Of a stretch of DNA of 64,000 nucleotides, positions 55,450 through 63,981 are shown piece by piece. The position numbers and the translations under genes are program-made. Location: contig NZ_KE386617.1 in assembly GCF_000428045.1 (NCBI RefSeq), positions 189,754 to 253,753 of the forward strand, read 5' to 3'. Position 1 is the first letter of the stretch; every line of letters begins with the position of its first letter. The DNA is from Sedimenticola selenatireducens DSM 17993. Its GTDB lineage: Bacteria > Pseudomonadota > Gammaproteobacteria > Chromatiales > Chromatiaceae. A model generated the notes under the pieces. That model had not been told where the DNA came from. It ran no database searches and saw only the letters and a list, made by a program, of their open reading frames with translations.

Positions 55450-55514
55450 GTTTCTCTCCTGTTCCTTAACTCATGCAGATTTATAATTAGTATAGGGAAG
55501 GGCGTTAGCCCGGA

Positions 55515-55979
55515 CTACTTTACTTTTGCAATGGTTTCTTTCAGTTCCTGCAGGCTCTCGGAGATTCTGTTGTTCACCTGACCGGCAACCGACTCCTGGG
55601 TTTGACGAATCATGCTGCTGATTTCATTGGAGTTTGCCAGCGCCTTCTCGAAAGCGCTCTGCAACAGTTCAACCTGTTGCGCGGAAACAGCCTGTGGATT
55701 GCCGGATTCAGCCAGTTTGTTGGCGGCGGCGGTTACTTCAGCAATGGCCTCCTGCAGCATGCTTGCCTGCCGCTGGATCAGGGCCTGGGAGCCGGCCAGC
55801 ATTGCCTGGTTGGTGGACATCAACAGCTCCATGTTCTTGCGTTGTGCCTGTACCAGGTTATTGGTGTCCAAACCGGGTATCGATGCGCCGCCGAAGCCTT
55901 CCTGCAACTGCTTGGCGATTGCCTGCGGGTCAAAGTTGGCAAACAGGGCGGAAAAATCAAAGGGGTTTTGTGTGGCCAT
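55515..55979 (-). CDS. phasin family protein upstream of phaC
   Basis: 154 residues, no signal, mostly helix. N-terminal NPFDFSALFANFDPQAIAKQL and a heptad-rich core (QRKNMELLMSTNQAMLAGSQALIQRQASML) agree with phasins. Phasins coat PHA granules and adjust PhaC activity. First gene of the phasin-phaC operon, divergent from a second phasin gene 508 bases away. Confidence 0.85.
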   Translation of the reverse strand: MATQNPFDFSALFANFDPQAIAKQLQEGFGGASIPGLDTNNLVQAQRKNMELLMSTNQAMLAGSQALIQRQASMLQEAIAEVTAAANKLAESGNPQAVSAQQVELLQSAFEKALANSNEISSMIRQTQESVAGQVNNRISESLQELKETIAKVK

Positions 55980-56150
55980 GGAATCTACCTCAAAAAGTGA
56001 TCAAAAGATGATGGACTTATAAAGAGCTGATCAAGATTCAGGAGCCCGCACAATGTGCTGGTGATGCTAGAACTTTTCCCTGCCCGACATGGCTCAAGCG
56101 TTCCGAGAATCACAATAGACTTCGCTCTATGGCAAGTAATGTATCATGCT

Positions 56151-56176
56151 TTTGTGCACTGCACAAATTATTGTGC
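56151..56176. promoter_or_regulatory. operator 1: TTTGTGC-ACT-GCACAAA plus an added half-site
   Basis: A perfect 7+7 palindrome with 3-base spacer (56151-56167), followed three bases later by a further TTGTGC (56171-56176). Three half-sites thus follow each other at equal spacing, on the side of the phasin-phaC operon. Confidence 0.6.
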
Positions 56177-56396
56177 TTCTTTGCCTCCGTGACACCCTGA
56201 AAGAAAGGAATAAATAGATTTAGTGTTATTAAAAACCGAGTCTGCCTGTAGTCATAATCATTAATTACTGTTGTTGGAGTAGGTTGCTAACTATTTGTTA
56301 CCAAAATATTAATCCAATATATAAGGGGTTTTTAACCGTCTGTTACCAATGGATGCAGTCCTTGCCCAGGCAGTAGAATGGTGTCCGGAAAAACTG

Positions 56397-56413
56397 TTTG
56401 TGCGGCGCACAAA
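56397..56413. promoter_or_regulatory. operator 2: TTTGTGC-GGC-GCACAAA
   Basis: The same 7+7 palindrome with another spacer, five bases before the -35 of the phasin-phaB promoter. A lone GCACAAA half-site recurs in the leader at 56469-56475. PhaR repressors bind TGC-N-GCA-type sites near phaP promoters, so this fits PHA control; phaR is not in this window. Confidence 0.65.
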
Positions 56414-56418
56414 AAAAC

Positions 56419-56448
56419 TTGACATAAGGCCTGGTGGGCGGCTATGCT
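56419..56448 (+). promoter_or_regulatory. sigma-70 promoter of phasin-phaB
   Basis: TTGACA (56419-56424) and TATGCT (56443-56448), spacer 18. A consensus -35 next to operator 2. The start codon of the phasin lies 40 bases downstream. Confidence 0.75.
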
Positions 56449-56487
56449 GCAACGCAACAAATTGCAACGCACAAAAGGAAATATCAC

Positions 56488-56856
56488 ATGAAAACGTCTG
56501 CCGTTAACCTGGAAGTTATGAAAGAGTTTGGAGTCGCCGGTTTTGAAGCGGCTCGTAGCCTGGGCGAACTGAATCTTCGCACCTGGGAGAAGCTGGTAGA
56601 AAAACAGACCGAGACCTTTGGGCTGTTTGTGGATGCCGGTATAGAAATGGTCAAGGCAACCACCGAAGTGAAAGAGGTCAAAGAGCTGGTCAATGCTGAA
56701 ATGGCCGTAGCCAAGCAGTTTGGTGAAAACCTGGTCGTAAAAGGTCGTGAGGCCCTCCAGGTTACCAACGATGCGCGTGATGACTATCGCTCATGGGCTG
56801 AGCAGGGCGTTGAGATTTTCACCAAGCAGGTGAATAAATCCGTGAAAGCCGCTTAA
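56488..56856 (+). CDS. phaP: phasin
   Basis: 122 residues from ATG 56488 (AAGGAA upstream). Helical, with the phasin-2 pattern: FEAARSLGELNLRTWEKLVEKQ, FGENLVVKGREAL and YRSWAEQGVEIF. Covers PHA granules. Its strong promoter and paired operator suggest high expression linked to granule build-up. phaB is 34 bases downstream and probably on the same transcript. Confidence 0.9.
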   Translation: MKTSAVNLEVMKEFGVAGFEAARSLGELNLRTWEKLVEKQTETFGLFVDAGIEMVKATTEVKEVKELVNAEMAVAKQFGENLVVKGREALQVTNDARDDYRSWAEQGVEIFTKQVNKSVKAA

Positions 56857-56889
56857 TTGCATTTAAAAATAAAAACAGAGAGTTAAGTT

Positions 56890-57639
56890 ATGAGAGAAAA
56901 CAAACGTCTGGCCATCGTGACCGGTGGCGTCGGTGGAATCGGGACCGCAATCTGCGAACGGCTGGCAAAACAGGGTGTTCGGGTGGTTGCAACTTATCAT
57001 CCTGCCGAAGAGGATAAACTGGTTGAGTGGAACAAGGCTCGGGAAAAAGCCGGCGTTGATGTGGCGCTTGCGGTTTGTGATGTCTCGTCCGCTGAAGACA
57101 GTGCCCGCATGGTGGCTGAGGTTGAGAAAGAGTTCGGACCGGTTGATATTATTGTCAACTGTGCCGGCATCACCCGGGACAAGACCATGAAACGGATGGA
57201 TGATGAAAGCTGGGATGCCGTCATTACCACCAATCTGAGCAGCGCGTTCTATGTCACCCAGCCGGCTTGGGAAGGGATGCTGAATCGCGGGTTCGGACGC
57301 ATTATCAACATCTCCTCTGTCAATGGTCAGCGCGGTCAGTTTGGTCAGGCCAACTATTCGGCTGCCAAGGCTGGAATTCATGGTTTCACCATGGCCCTGG
57401 CCCATGAAGGTGCGGCCAAGGGTGTCACCGCCAATACGGTGTCGCCTGGCTATACCGAGACCGCCATGACCGCTGCCATGCGTGATGATGTGCGTGAGTC
57501 CATCATCTCCGGCATTCCCATGGGACGCATGGGTACCCCGGAAGAGATTGCCTCTGCTGTCGCTTTCCTGGCGGCCGATGAACAGGCCTATATCACCGGT
57601 GCCAATATTCCGGTTAACGGTGCCCTCTTCATACATTAA
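56890..57639 (+). CDS. phaB: acetoacetyl-CoA reductase PhaB
   Basis: 249 residues, short-chain dehydrogenase. TGGVGGIG at 11-18 binds NADP(H), NCAGITRDKTM and ISSVNGQRGQFGQANYSAAKAG hold the Ser-Tyr156-Lys160 triad; the QFGQANYSAAKAG block is specific for PhaB rather than FabG. It makes (R)-3-hydroxybutyryl-CoA for PhaC. No phaA thiolase is here, so that step is encoded elsewhere. Confidence 0.94.
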   Translation: MRENKRLAIVTGGVGGIGTAICERLAKQGVRVVATYHPAEEDKLVEWNKAREKAGVDVALAVCDVSSAEDSARMVAEVEKEFGPVDIIVNCAGITRDKTMKRMDDESWDAVITTNLSSAFYVTQPAWEGMLNRGFGRIINISSVNGQRGQFGQANYSAAKAGIHGFTMALAHEGAAKGVTANTVSPGYTETAMTAAMRDDVRESIISGIPMGRMGTPEEIASAVAFLAADEQAYITGANIPVNGALFIH

Positions 57640-57684
57640 TCGGTAGATAAATCCTCCTCCTCTCTTATAGTGCATAGAGAGTTT

Positions 57685-57712
57685 TGCCCGGCTTTTTGCC
57701 GGGCATTTTTTT
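57685..57712 (+). terminator. terminator of phaP-phaB
   Basis: TGCCCGGC-TTTTT-GCCGGGCA followed by seven T, 45 bases after the phaB stop. Confidence 0.9.
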
Positions 57713-57744
57713 ACCCAATCCTTCACGCATTCTGGACAGGCTTT

Positions 57745-57799
57745 CTATAGCGGGCCGACCATGCCCGCCTATAGGGCGCCCCATGTAATGCCTGGGGCG
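57745..57799. repeat. REP-like pair of GC-rich hairpins
   Basis: CTATAGCGGGC/GCCCGCCTATAG (one-base bulge) is followed at once by CGCCCC/GGGGCG. They lie between two terminators of convergent operons, the usual setting for REP-type elements. No second copy was seen in this window. Confidence 0.4.
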
Positions 57800-57863
57800 G
57801 CAGGCGACTTGGCGGCGGACACAGTTCGACGTTATGGCGCTTAGCCATAAACCTATGCACGGG

Positions 57864-57890
57864 CAAAAAAACGCCCCCGAAAAGGGGGCG
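57864..57890 (-). terminator. terminator of the cysH-cysI operon
   Basis: On the minus strand: CGCCCCC-TTTTC-GGGGGCG followed by seven T, 25 bases after the cysI stop. Confidence 0.88.
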
Positions 57891-57915
57891 CTACTCGGCA
57901 GGATTCTGAATCGGG

Positions 57916-59976
57916 TTAGCCGTCCGTACCCGACCTCGGTTGCTCGTTGATGTGCGGGCGCTTGTTATGCTCGCTGACCAGTGCCCCTGCCCAGGCGGTG
58001 ATCTCCTTGGCCGTGGTGATCAGGCTTGGCAGTTGCAGCTCATCCAGGGTTGACTGGAAGGAGCGGAGATCGGCATAAAGTTGCTCCAGCTTGTTCAGTT
58101 CGGCGTTATACGATCCATAGACCGAGCGCAGTGCAGGTAGCAATTTCTCTTCGCCCTTCAGTTTGCCATCAAGCCCGGAGATCTCCAGTAACGCCTGTCC
58201 GGAATAGGTGATCTGGTTTTCCAGACTCTCCCCGGCATCGGCCTGCTTGTTCTTGGCGCCAAAGGCGACACTGAGATCGGACTCATAGCGGGCATCCAGT
58301 AACAGTTTGTCGGCCGGGGCCGCCTGGGAGCCGGCACATTCGCCCACGCCCAGGGACTCTACCTTGAATACACTGCTGTCGCCGTGGTCGCGGGTGAGGA
58401 ACGCCAGTTCCATTGGTCCCACGTTGCTCAGGTGGGCCAGTAACTCATCAAAGTACTCGCGCCCCTCACGTCTTGTCCAGTCGCGGAAACTCTCGTTTTC
58501 CAGGCGATCGGCGTGGTAGCTGTCGTGCAGCAACGATACTGCGGACGGCACCCGCACCGCCGGGATATCCGGGCCGGTTATGCCAATGCTGCCGCCTTCG
58601 CTGCCGTTGCCCCCCAACTGCAGGGTGTAGCTGGGAACCAGTCGGCCGTGATGCCGCCGTCCCTTGCCATACAGACCAATGTCCGAGATGGTGGCGTTAG
58701 CGCATCCATTCTGGCAGCCATTGACGCGCACGCTCAGATCACCCACACCACCGCTCAGGCGAGGCGCCATCTGGCGCGAGGCGGTGATGCCAAGCGGGCA
58801 GGTGGCGGTGCCGGGACAGGAGACCACCCGATCACCGCAGCGCGGCAGTTTCAGCCCCAACGCCTTGAGCGCCACGGTGAGGCTGCCGAGTTTGTCGGTG
58901 GGCACGCTGAAGATGCTCAGGTTCTGGTCCGCCGTGGTGCGGATGTCGTGCAGATCCTCCTGGACCAGCAGGTCGGCAAGATCGCGCAGAGTTCTGACGG
59001 TCAGCCTGCCGTCCGGCACGCTGATCGGCAATATATTCAGATCCTCCTGGTGTTGGGCAGTGGGAGCGCGCAGGGTTGTCTTGACCTGACTCCCATCGAC
59101 ACTGCGCTCACGCCAAACGCCGATCGGCTGTACTTCCGGGTTGTAGGCGTTGGAGGTACGGGCATACTCGACGCGGTATTTCTCAATAAAGCCCTCGGGA
59201 CCGAATTTATCCAGCAGGAACTTGATACGCGAACGCATCTTACGTTTCCTGTCGGAATACTTGTCGTGCACCGACAGTACCGCCTCGATGGCCGGGATCA
59301 GCTGGTTCTCCTCGATAAAGGACTCCAGCACGATCGCCTCCTTGGGCTTGCCGCCCAGACCTCCCCCCACCAGCAGACGGAAACCGGGCCGTCCCTCCTG
59401 GCGGGTGGCAATGACCCCCAGGTCGTGTACCAAGCCGTTGGCGCAATCCGATTCGCAGCCGGAAAAGCTCAGCTTGAACTTGCGCGGCATGGAGGCCGTT
59501 AGTGGATGGCGAATGAAGTAGTTTGCCACCTTGTCGATATAGGCGTTGATATCCACATGCTCTGCCGGGCAGGCGCCCGCGAGGGAACAGCCGGTGATAT
59601 TGCGCACCGTGTTGCCGCCGGCCTCGCGAGTGGCGATGCCGTACTCCCCCAGGGTGCGCTGCAGCGCCGGGGTTTTTTCCAGCGGTACAAAATGAAACTG
59701 AATGTCCTGCCGGGTGGTGATGTGCACGCTGTCGGTGCCGGAGTGTCTCTCCGCCGCCTCGGCGAAACCCAGCAGCTGGCGGGGGTTCACGCGTCCGCCC
59801 GGCAGCTTGGCCCTGACCATACACATACCGTCCTGGCGCTGGGCATAAATGCCGAGATTGAGGCGGATCGCCACAAACCGGTGAGGGTCCAGGTTGCCCT
59901 GCAGATAGTTCTGCAGATGCTGCTCGTAATCATCGAAATCGTTCGAGTCGATCAGCGGGTTGGGTGCGGTGGTCAT
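57916..59976 (-). CDS. cysI: siroheme sulfite (nitrite/sulfite) reductase, long form
   Basis: 686 residues. Two ferredoxin-like/siroheme halves: SITTRQD-type strand (HITTRQDIQFHF), FSGCESDCANGLVHDLG, and the cluster ligands Cys387, Cys393, Cys421 and Cys425 (CPGTATC, NGCQNGC). The core ends near 545; the last ~140 residues are additional, helical, with CAGS and a coiled stretch, and not seen in E. coli CysI (570). Reduces sulfite to sulfide with siroheme made by CysG. Last gene of the cysH operon. A nitrite role is not excluded. Confidence 0.88.
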   Translation of the reverse strand: MTTAPNPLIDSNDFDDYEQHLQNYLQGNLDPHRFVAIRLNLGIYAQRQDGMCMVRAKLPGGRVNPRQLLGFAEAAERHSGTDSVHITTRQDIQFHFVPLEKTPALQRTLGEYGIATREAGGNTVRNITGCSLAGACPAEHVDINAYIDKVANYFIRHPLTASMPRKFKLSFSGCESDCANGLVHDLGVIATRQEGRPGFRLLVGGGLGGKPKEAIVLESFIEENQLIPAIEAVLSVHDKYSDRKRKMRSRIKFLLDKFGPEGFIEKYRVEYARTSNAYNPEVQPIGVWRERSVDGSQVKTTLRAPTAQHQEDLNILPISVPDGRLTVRTLRDLADLLVQEDLHDIRTTADQNLSIFSVPTDKLGSLTVALKALGLKLPRCGDRVVSCPGTATCPLGITASRQMAPRLSGGVGDLSVRVNGCQNGCANATISDIGLYGKGRRHHGRLVPSYTLQLGGNGSEGGSIGITGPDIPAVRVPSAVSLLHDSYHADRLENESFRDWTRREGREYFDELLAHLSNVGPMELAFLTRDHGDSSVFKVESLGVGECAGSQAAPADKLLLDARYESDLSVAFGAKNKQADAGESLENQITYSGQALLEISGLDGKLKGEEKLLPALRSVYGSYNAELNKLEQLYADLRSFQSTLDELQLPSLITTAKEITAWAGALVSEHNKRPHINEQPRSGTDG

Positions 59977-60002
59977 GGTTGACTCCAGTGGTCAGTTAAA
60001 CA

Positions 60003-60779
60003 CTAAAAAGCGAATTTGAGGCCGGTCAGAAACAACAGTCCGGCCAGCCCCCGTCGCAGTATCTGCTCCGGGAGGTGTATCCCCAGCTGGCTGCCAAGTG
60101 CCGTGCCGGGAATTGAGCCCAGCAGCAAGCTGCCGAGCAGGGTCAGGTCCACGTTGCCCAGCTGCAGGTGACCGAGGCCCGCCAGGGTGGCCAGCGGCAC
60201 GGCGTGAGCCAGATCGGTACCGACAATGGCGATGGCCGGCATGCGTGGATAGAGCAGAAACAGGATGGCCGCCGTCAGTGCTCCGGCGCCTACCGAGGAG
60301 AGCGTAACCAGTACACCCAGCACCGCCCCGAGCAGGATCAGCAACCGGGTTCTGTGGCGCCGAATCCAGACAGCGGTTCGCGAGTTGCCGGATTCCAGCC
60401 CCCGGGCAATACGCTCCTTCAGCAGCAGCACCAGTGAGGTGAATATCAGCGTTACGCCCAGGGCGACGGTGATCAGTCGCTCGTGATTGCCGCCTGGCTG
60501 CAGATAGTCGAGCAGCCAGATGGTAATCGCCGTTGCCGGCAGGCTGCCGAGCGCCAGGCAGCCTACCAGCCGCCAACGGATGCTGCCCTTGCGTCCATGA
60601 AACCAGACCCCGCTTGCCTTGGTGATGGCGGCATAGACCAGGTCGGTCCCCACCGCCAGGGCGGTGGGTATGCCGAAGCCCATCACCAGGATCGGTGTCA
60701 TCAAGGCGCCGCCACCGACACCGGTCAGCCCCACGCAGATGCCCACCACAAAACCGGCCAGTGTGAACAGGGGATCCAT
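60003..60779 (-). CDS. TSUP (TauE/SafE) family sulfite/sulfur-compound transporter
   Basis: 258 residues, about eight helices in two repeats. It starts LFTLAGFVVGICVGLTGVGGGALMTP and has GTDLVYAAITKASG and GTDLAHAVPLATLAGLGH, the doubled TSUP signature. Family members move sulfite, sulfoacetate or thiosulfate. Its place between cysI and the glutaredoxin-like gene supports sulfite efflux or uptake in the same pathway. Confidence 0.9.
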   Translation of the reverse strand: MDPLFTLAGFVVGICVGLTGVGGGALMTPILVMGFGIPTALAVGTDLVYAAITKASGVWFHGRKGSIRWRLVGCLALGSLPATAITIWLLDYLQPGGNHERLITVALGVTLIFTSLVLLLKERIARGLESGNSRTAVWIRRHRTRLLILLGAVLGVLVTLSSVGAGALTAAILFLLYPRMPAIAIVGTDLAHAVPLATLAGLGHLQLGNVDLTLLGSLLLGSIPGTALGSQLGIHLPEQILRRGLAGLLFLTGLKFAF

Positions 60780-60802
60780 GGTCGATCCTTATTTCTGCTG
60801 TC

Positions 60803-61141
60803 CTAGATAAATTCGGCAGCGGGGGTTGGGCTGAGCAGGTCCGACAGGGCGGGGCCTTTTTCCCGGGCCGGCTTCAGCACCTCGCGCAACAGCTTGAAGT
60901 AGACGGTGTAGACACGCACATCACCGCTCCCGTCGGCCACCAGAAAAAACGGTGCACGATCCACCTGGTAAATTTCCGCCAGGCGCATGCCTTCACTACT
61001 CAGGTCACCTTCCTGTGCAATCACCACCCGGTCGATCTGCTCGAACAGACCTTCCCGGTGCATGCGTGCTTCCACATCCCGGCACTTGGCACAGGGTTGT
61101 CCATCGCGGGTCAGTTTTTTTACCATCGTAATAAAGGCCAT
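60803..61141 (-). CDS. glutaredoxin/thioredoxin-like protein in the cys operon
   Basis: 112 residues from ATG 61141 with GGAGAGC upstream; a longer frame into cysH is open but has no start signal. The thioredoxin-like fold shows a CxxC (GQPCAKCRD) near residue 18 and a cis-Pro region (VDRAPFFLV). A redox partner that reduces APS reductase or carries electrons is likely, as APS reductases need thioredoxin or glutaredoxin. The link is by operon position. Confidence 0.82.
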   Translation of the reverse strand: MAFITMVKKLTRDGQPCAKCRDVEARMHREGLFEQIDRVVIAQEGDLSSEGMRLAEIYQVDRAPFFLVADGSGDVRVYTVYFKLLREVLKPAREKGPALSDLLSPTPAAEFI

Positions 61142-61169
61142 GATGCTCTCCTGATTTAGTGGGCCTGAT

Positions 61170-61913
61170 TCAGCGGGCAGCCGCCTTGGCTGCGACATTG
61201 CCGGCGTGCAGGCCGCACTCCTTGTCGGCGGCGTCTTCCCACCACCAGCGACCTTCGCGTTCGTGCTGATTGGGCAGTACGGCGCGGGTACAGGGTTCGC
61301 AGCCGATACTGACAAAACCCTGGGCGTGCAGCGGGTTGTAGGGCACTTCATTACTGCGGATGTACTCCCACACCTGGGCAGAGGTCCAGTTGGCCAAGGG
61401 ATTGAATTTGAGCAGTTTGCTGTCGTCGCTGGAGAAGGATGGGTCCTCCTGGATCACCGGGATCTCGGTCCGGGTGCCGACACTCTGATCCTTGCGCTGG
61501 CCGGTGATCCAGCCGCTCAGGGTGGCGAGCTTGCGGCGCAGCGGCGCTACTTTGCGTACCGTGCAGCACTCCTTGTGGCCGTCCTGGTAAAAGCTGTAGA
61601 GCCCCTTTTCCCGCACCAGCTTCTCCACATCTGCGCCGACCGGGGAGACTACATCCAGCTCAATGCCGTAGTGATTGCGTACGGTTTCCAGATAGCGATA
61701 GGTTTCCGGATGCAGGCGACCGGTATCGAGGGAGAATACTTTGGCGTGGGGGTTGATCTGCACCGCCATGTCGATCAGCACCACATCTTCCGCGCCACTA
61801 AAGGAGATAGCGATGTTGTCGACGGTCTCCAGTGCCAGGCTGATGATCTCCTCGGGGGAGCGATCATCGTAGGTGGTCGCCAGGCGTTGGACATCCAGAA
61901 TGGAAATGCTCAT
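61170..61913 (-). CDS. cysH: adenylyl-sulfate (APS) reductase, assimilatory
   Basis: 247 residues. Cysteines Cys116-Cys117 (KECCTVRKV) and Cys205/Cys208 (GCEPCTR) form the [4Fe-4S] ligands found in APS-type but not in PAPS-type CysH. The active Cys233 is in [17 protein letters not shown] is the PP-loop motif. It reduces APS to sulfite, which CysI then reduces. First gene of cysH-glutaredoxin-TSUP-cysI. Confidence 0.95.
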   Translation of the reverse strand: MSISILDVQRLATTYDDRSPEEIISLALETVDNIAISFSGAEDVVLIDMAVQINPHAKVFSLDTGRLHPETYRYLETVRNHYGIELDVVSPVGADVEKLVREKGLYSFYQDGHKECCTVRKVAPLRRKLATLSGWITGQRKDQSVGTRTEIPVIQEDPSFSSDDSKLLKFNPLANWTSAQVWEYIRSNEVPYNPLHAQGFVSIGCEPCTRAVLPNQHEREGRWWWEDAADKECGLHAGNVAAKAAAR

Positions 61914-62073
61914 GGGTTGCTCCTCAGTAAATGATGGGTTTGCCGTTGGATCAATGGCGGCAAGTAACTGAGAGTAACCTTAGTCTTACTTATTGGGTAA
62001 TAAAAATATCAAATATGCATATAAAAATAATTGAGAGTTATATGGCACTTTGAATGGACCGAATCGGGTACTG

Positions 62074-62910
62074 CTATTTTTCCGCGGAAATGTAGCAGAT
62101 CCAGCCGGCATCAGCCTCTCCGGTAGTGGCGGGAACAAAAATGCCGTCAGGCTCCCCATCCTCATCCCAACCCTGCCAGTAGATGGTGACCTTGCTGAAC
62201 CCGGTCTCCTCCAGCAGGTCCCTGATCTCAGGCAGGGTCCAGAGTCGCCAGTCGTAACTGAATGCCCGGTCCAGTCTGGATCCATCCGGGAAGGCGAAGT
62301 GGATATGGCAGATCAGTCCTCCCGTTACCGGATCATAGCGTTCCTGCTCCCAGATATAGGTGAATTCCCCATCGTTAATGTCCCGCTCTTCTTCCAGTTC
62401 TCTGAACGAGTCATAACCGCCATAGGCATCAAGAAAAAAAATTCCCCCCTCGGCCAGTGCCTGCCTGACTCGAGTGAAATACTGTTTCAGATCTTTGCGC
62501 TCTTTGAACAACCAATAGCTGAAGTTCATCGCCGAGATAATGTCCGGGGCTTCGGTCTCCACCTGTAGCACATTCTCTTCTATCAGGTTGATACGCTTGC
62601 GCTGGCCCATGCTCAAATCGGAAAGCTTATGCTCCTGCCCCCAGGTCAGTACATCTTTATCCAAATCGACGCCGATGGCTCGGTTTCCCTTGCGGTGACG
62701 AACCCACTCACAACAGACGTTGGCCGTACCACAGAAATCCTCCCGGAGTAGCAGTGCCTTGTTGCCGCGAATTGACTTGTAAGTCTCATCAACAAATTCG
62801 ATCTCGGATGCCGCATATTGAACGGAGAGCTCATAGAGCTGATGTCGGTCTGCCAGATCGGCTAACTGCTGTTTTTTATGCTTTTTCTTCTCTTTTTTCT
62901 TGCTGGTCAT
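62074..62910 (-). CDS. class I SAM-dependent methyltransferase
   Basis: 278 residues. A basic N-terminus (TSKKKEKKKHKKQQL) then motif I in the form LLREDFCGTANVCCEWV, AIGVDLDKDVLTWG, and ISAMNFSYWLF. This variant with ATANVC-like motif I is seen in an uncharacterised proteobacterial methyltransferase group. Substrate unknown. It has its own gap of 160 bases to cysH and none of its neighbours informs on function. Confidence 0.82.
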   Translation of the reverse strand: MTSKKKEKKKHKKQQLADLADRHQLYELSVQYAASEIEFVDETYKSIRGNKALLLREDFCGTANVCCEWVRHRKGNRAIGVDLDKDVLTWGQEHKLSDLSMGQRKRINLIEENVLQVETEAPDIISAMNFSYWLFKERKDLKQYFTRVRQALAEGGIFFLDAYGGYDSFRELEEERDINDGEFTYIWEQERYDPVTGGLICHIHFAFPDGSRLDRAFSYDWRLWTLPEIRDLLEETGFSKVTIYWQGWDEDGEPDGIFVPATTGEADAGWICYISAEK

Positions 62911-63145
62911 CGAAAAAACCCGATATCAGTTACGCTTGGTGTCAGGGACTATACTTTAAACAGGCGCGGGGAAAGTAGGAAATGTGTTGCGTCGGATCTG
63001 TTAGCCTGCCACATGATGCGAAGTGTGATCAGCGGGTGATTGGTGATTGCAGTATTAGTCATGTATTGGTTGATAACCTATTGATTGATTGGGCAAACTG
63101 ATAACGAAACTCAACTTGAGTGATTATATCGGCAGAGGAGGCGTT

Positions 63146-63616
63146 ATGGGAATCGCAATTACCTTAAAAGAGTATTTGATGGATCATGGGACGTCCTACC
63201 AAGTGATTGAACATGTCCGGACCAACTCAGCACTGGAGACGTCGGAAGTTGCGCATGTGCCAGGAGACCGCCTGGCCAAAAGTATTCTGTTGGGTGACGA
63301 AGACAGATACCTGCTGGCGGTGATACCGGCGACACACCGTCTGGAGATCAACAAACTCAGTGAACTGGTAAAACACCGGCTTCAGTTGATTACGGAAAGC
63401 GAGATGGCAGGCGCATTTTCTGACTGCGAAATAGGCGCCATGCCTCCGGTTGGTGAAGCCTACGGGATTGACACCTGGGTGGATCCCTCGCTACTTGATC
63501 AGCCGGAGATCTATTTTGAAGCAGGGGATCACCAGGCCCTGATCAAGATGTCAGGAGAAGACTTCAGGAATCTGCTGAAAGATTCCAAACAGCTACTAAT
63601 GAGTCGTCACATCTGA
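63146..63616 (+). CDS. YbaK/EbsC-family aminoacyl-tRNA deacylase
   Basis: 156 residues from ATG 63146 with AGGAGG at 63136-63141; the upstream frame lacks a ribosome site. The fold of YbaK/ProX is visible: LAKSILLGDEDRYLLAVIPATHRLEINKL (catalytic Lys and metal-free pocket) and GAMPPVGEAYGIDTWVD. Such proteins clear misacylated tRNAs (Cys-tRNA-Pro or Ala-tRNA-Pro). Which tRNA is not shown. Confidence 0.85.
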   Translation: MGIAITLKEYLMDHGTSYQVIEHVRTNSALETSEVAHVPGDRLAKSILLGDEDRYLLAVIPATHRLEINKLSELVKHRLQLITESEMAGAFSDCEIGAMPPVGEAYGIDTWVDPSLLDQPEIYFEAGDHQALIKMSGEDFRNLLKDSKQLLMSRHI

Positions 63617-63693
63617 TATTTGATAATCTGCCCGGACGCCATTGCACCAAAGGACGTTCTGGTATACCCTTGCGCCTCCAAAAAATCAGAGAG

Positions 63694-63728
63694 GCACGAG
63701 GGATACGTTTGTGCGTGCTGATTTTTTT
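63694..63728 (+). terminator. possible terminator after the deacylase gene
   Basis: GCACG (63694-63698) and CGTGC (63714-63718) frame a 15-base loop and are followed by seven T at 63722-63728. Weak stem. Confidence 0.4.
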
Positions 63729-63824
63729 CCAAAAGGAGCAGGGGCGCCAGCCCGAGTAACGAGCACGCCGCGTGCTCCTGCCCGGTCCAGGAAGGACAGA
63801 TTGGGTAAAAAAGACAATTTATCT

Positions 63825-63843
63825 GGAGAGCTGTCCGAGTGGC
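63825..63843 (+). pseudogene. tRNA-Ser 5' fragment
   Basis: GGAGAGCTGTCCGAGTGGC is the acceptor arm and D-stem start of a tRNA-Ser. After it the sequence departs: no anticodon arm, no TTCGAAT loop and no matching 3' acceptor follow before the next copy. It is a truncated copy. Confidence 0.75.
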
Positions 63844-63981
63844 TGACTCGAGGCTCGCCGAGAGAACGTCGCCTTTGGCGACGGCCCCGAAGGGGCGAGG
63901 GCGCGAGCCCGAGTAACGAGCACGCCGCGTGCTCCTGCCCGGTCCAGGAAGGACAGATTGGGTAAAAAAGACAATTTATCT

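Larger units (their letters stand above)
55980..56487. other. regulatory region between divergent phasin genes
   Basis: 508 bases with no gene, A/T-richer than the flanks. It holds two 17-bp palindromes and one sigma-70 promoter (listed separately). The part at 56200-56340 has two copies of the phrase GTTACCAA (56296-56303 and 56342-56349). Confidence 0.7.

Noticed and set aside
58513..59502. 329-codon open frame opposite cysI
   Set aside because: Antisense shadow of a well supported cysI; no motif.
63642..63965. 107-codon frame with a SGELSEWL stretch
   Set aside because: This phrase is the usual false translation of the tRNA-Ser 5' end; the frame lies across the tandem repeat and is not a gene.
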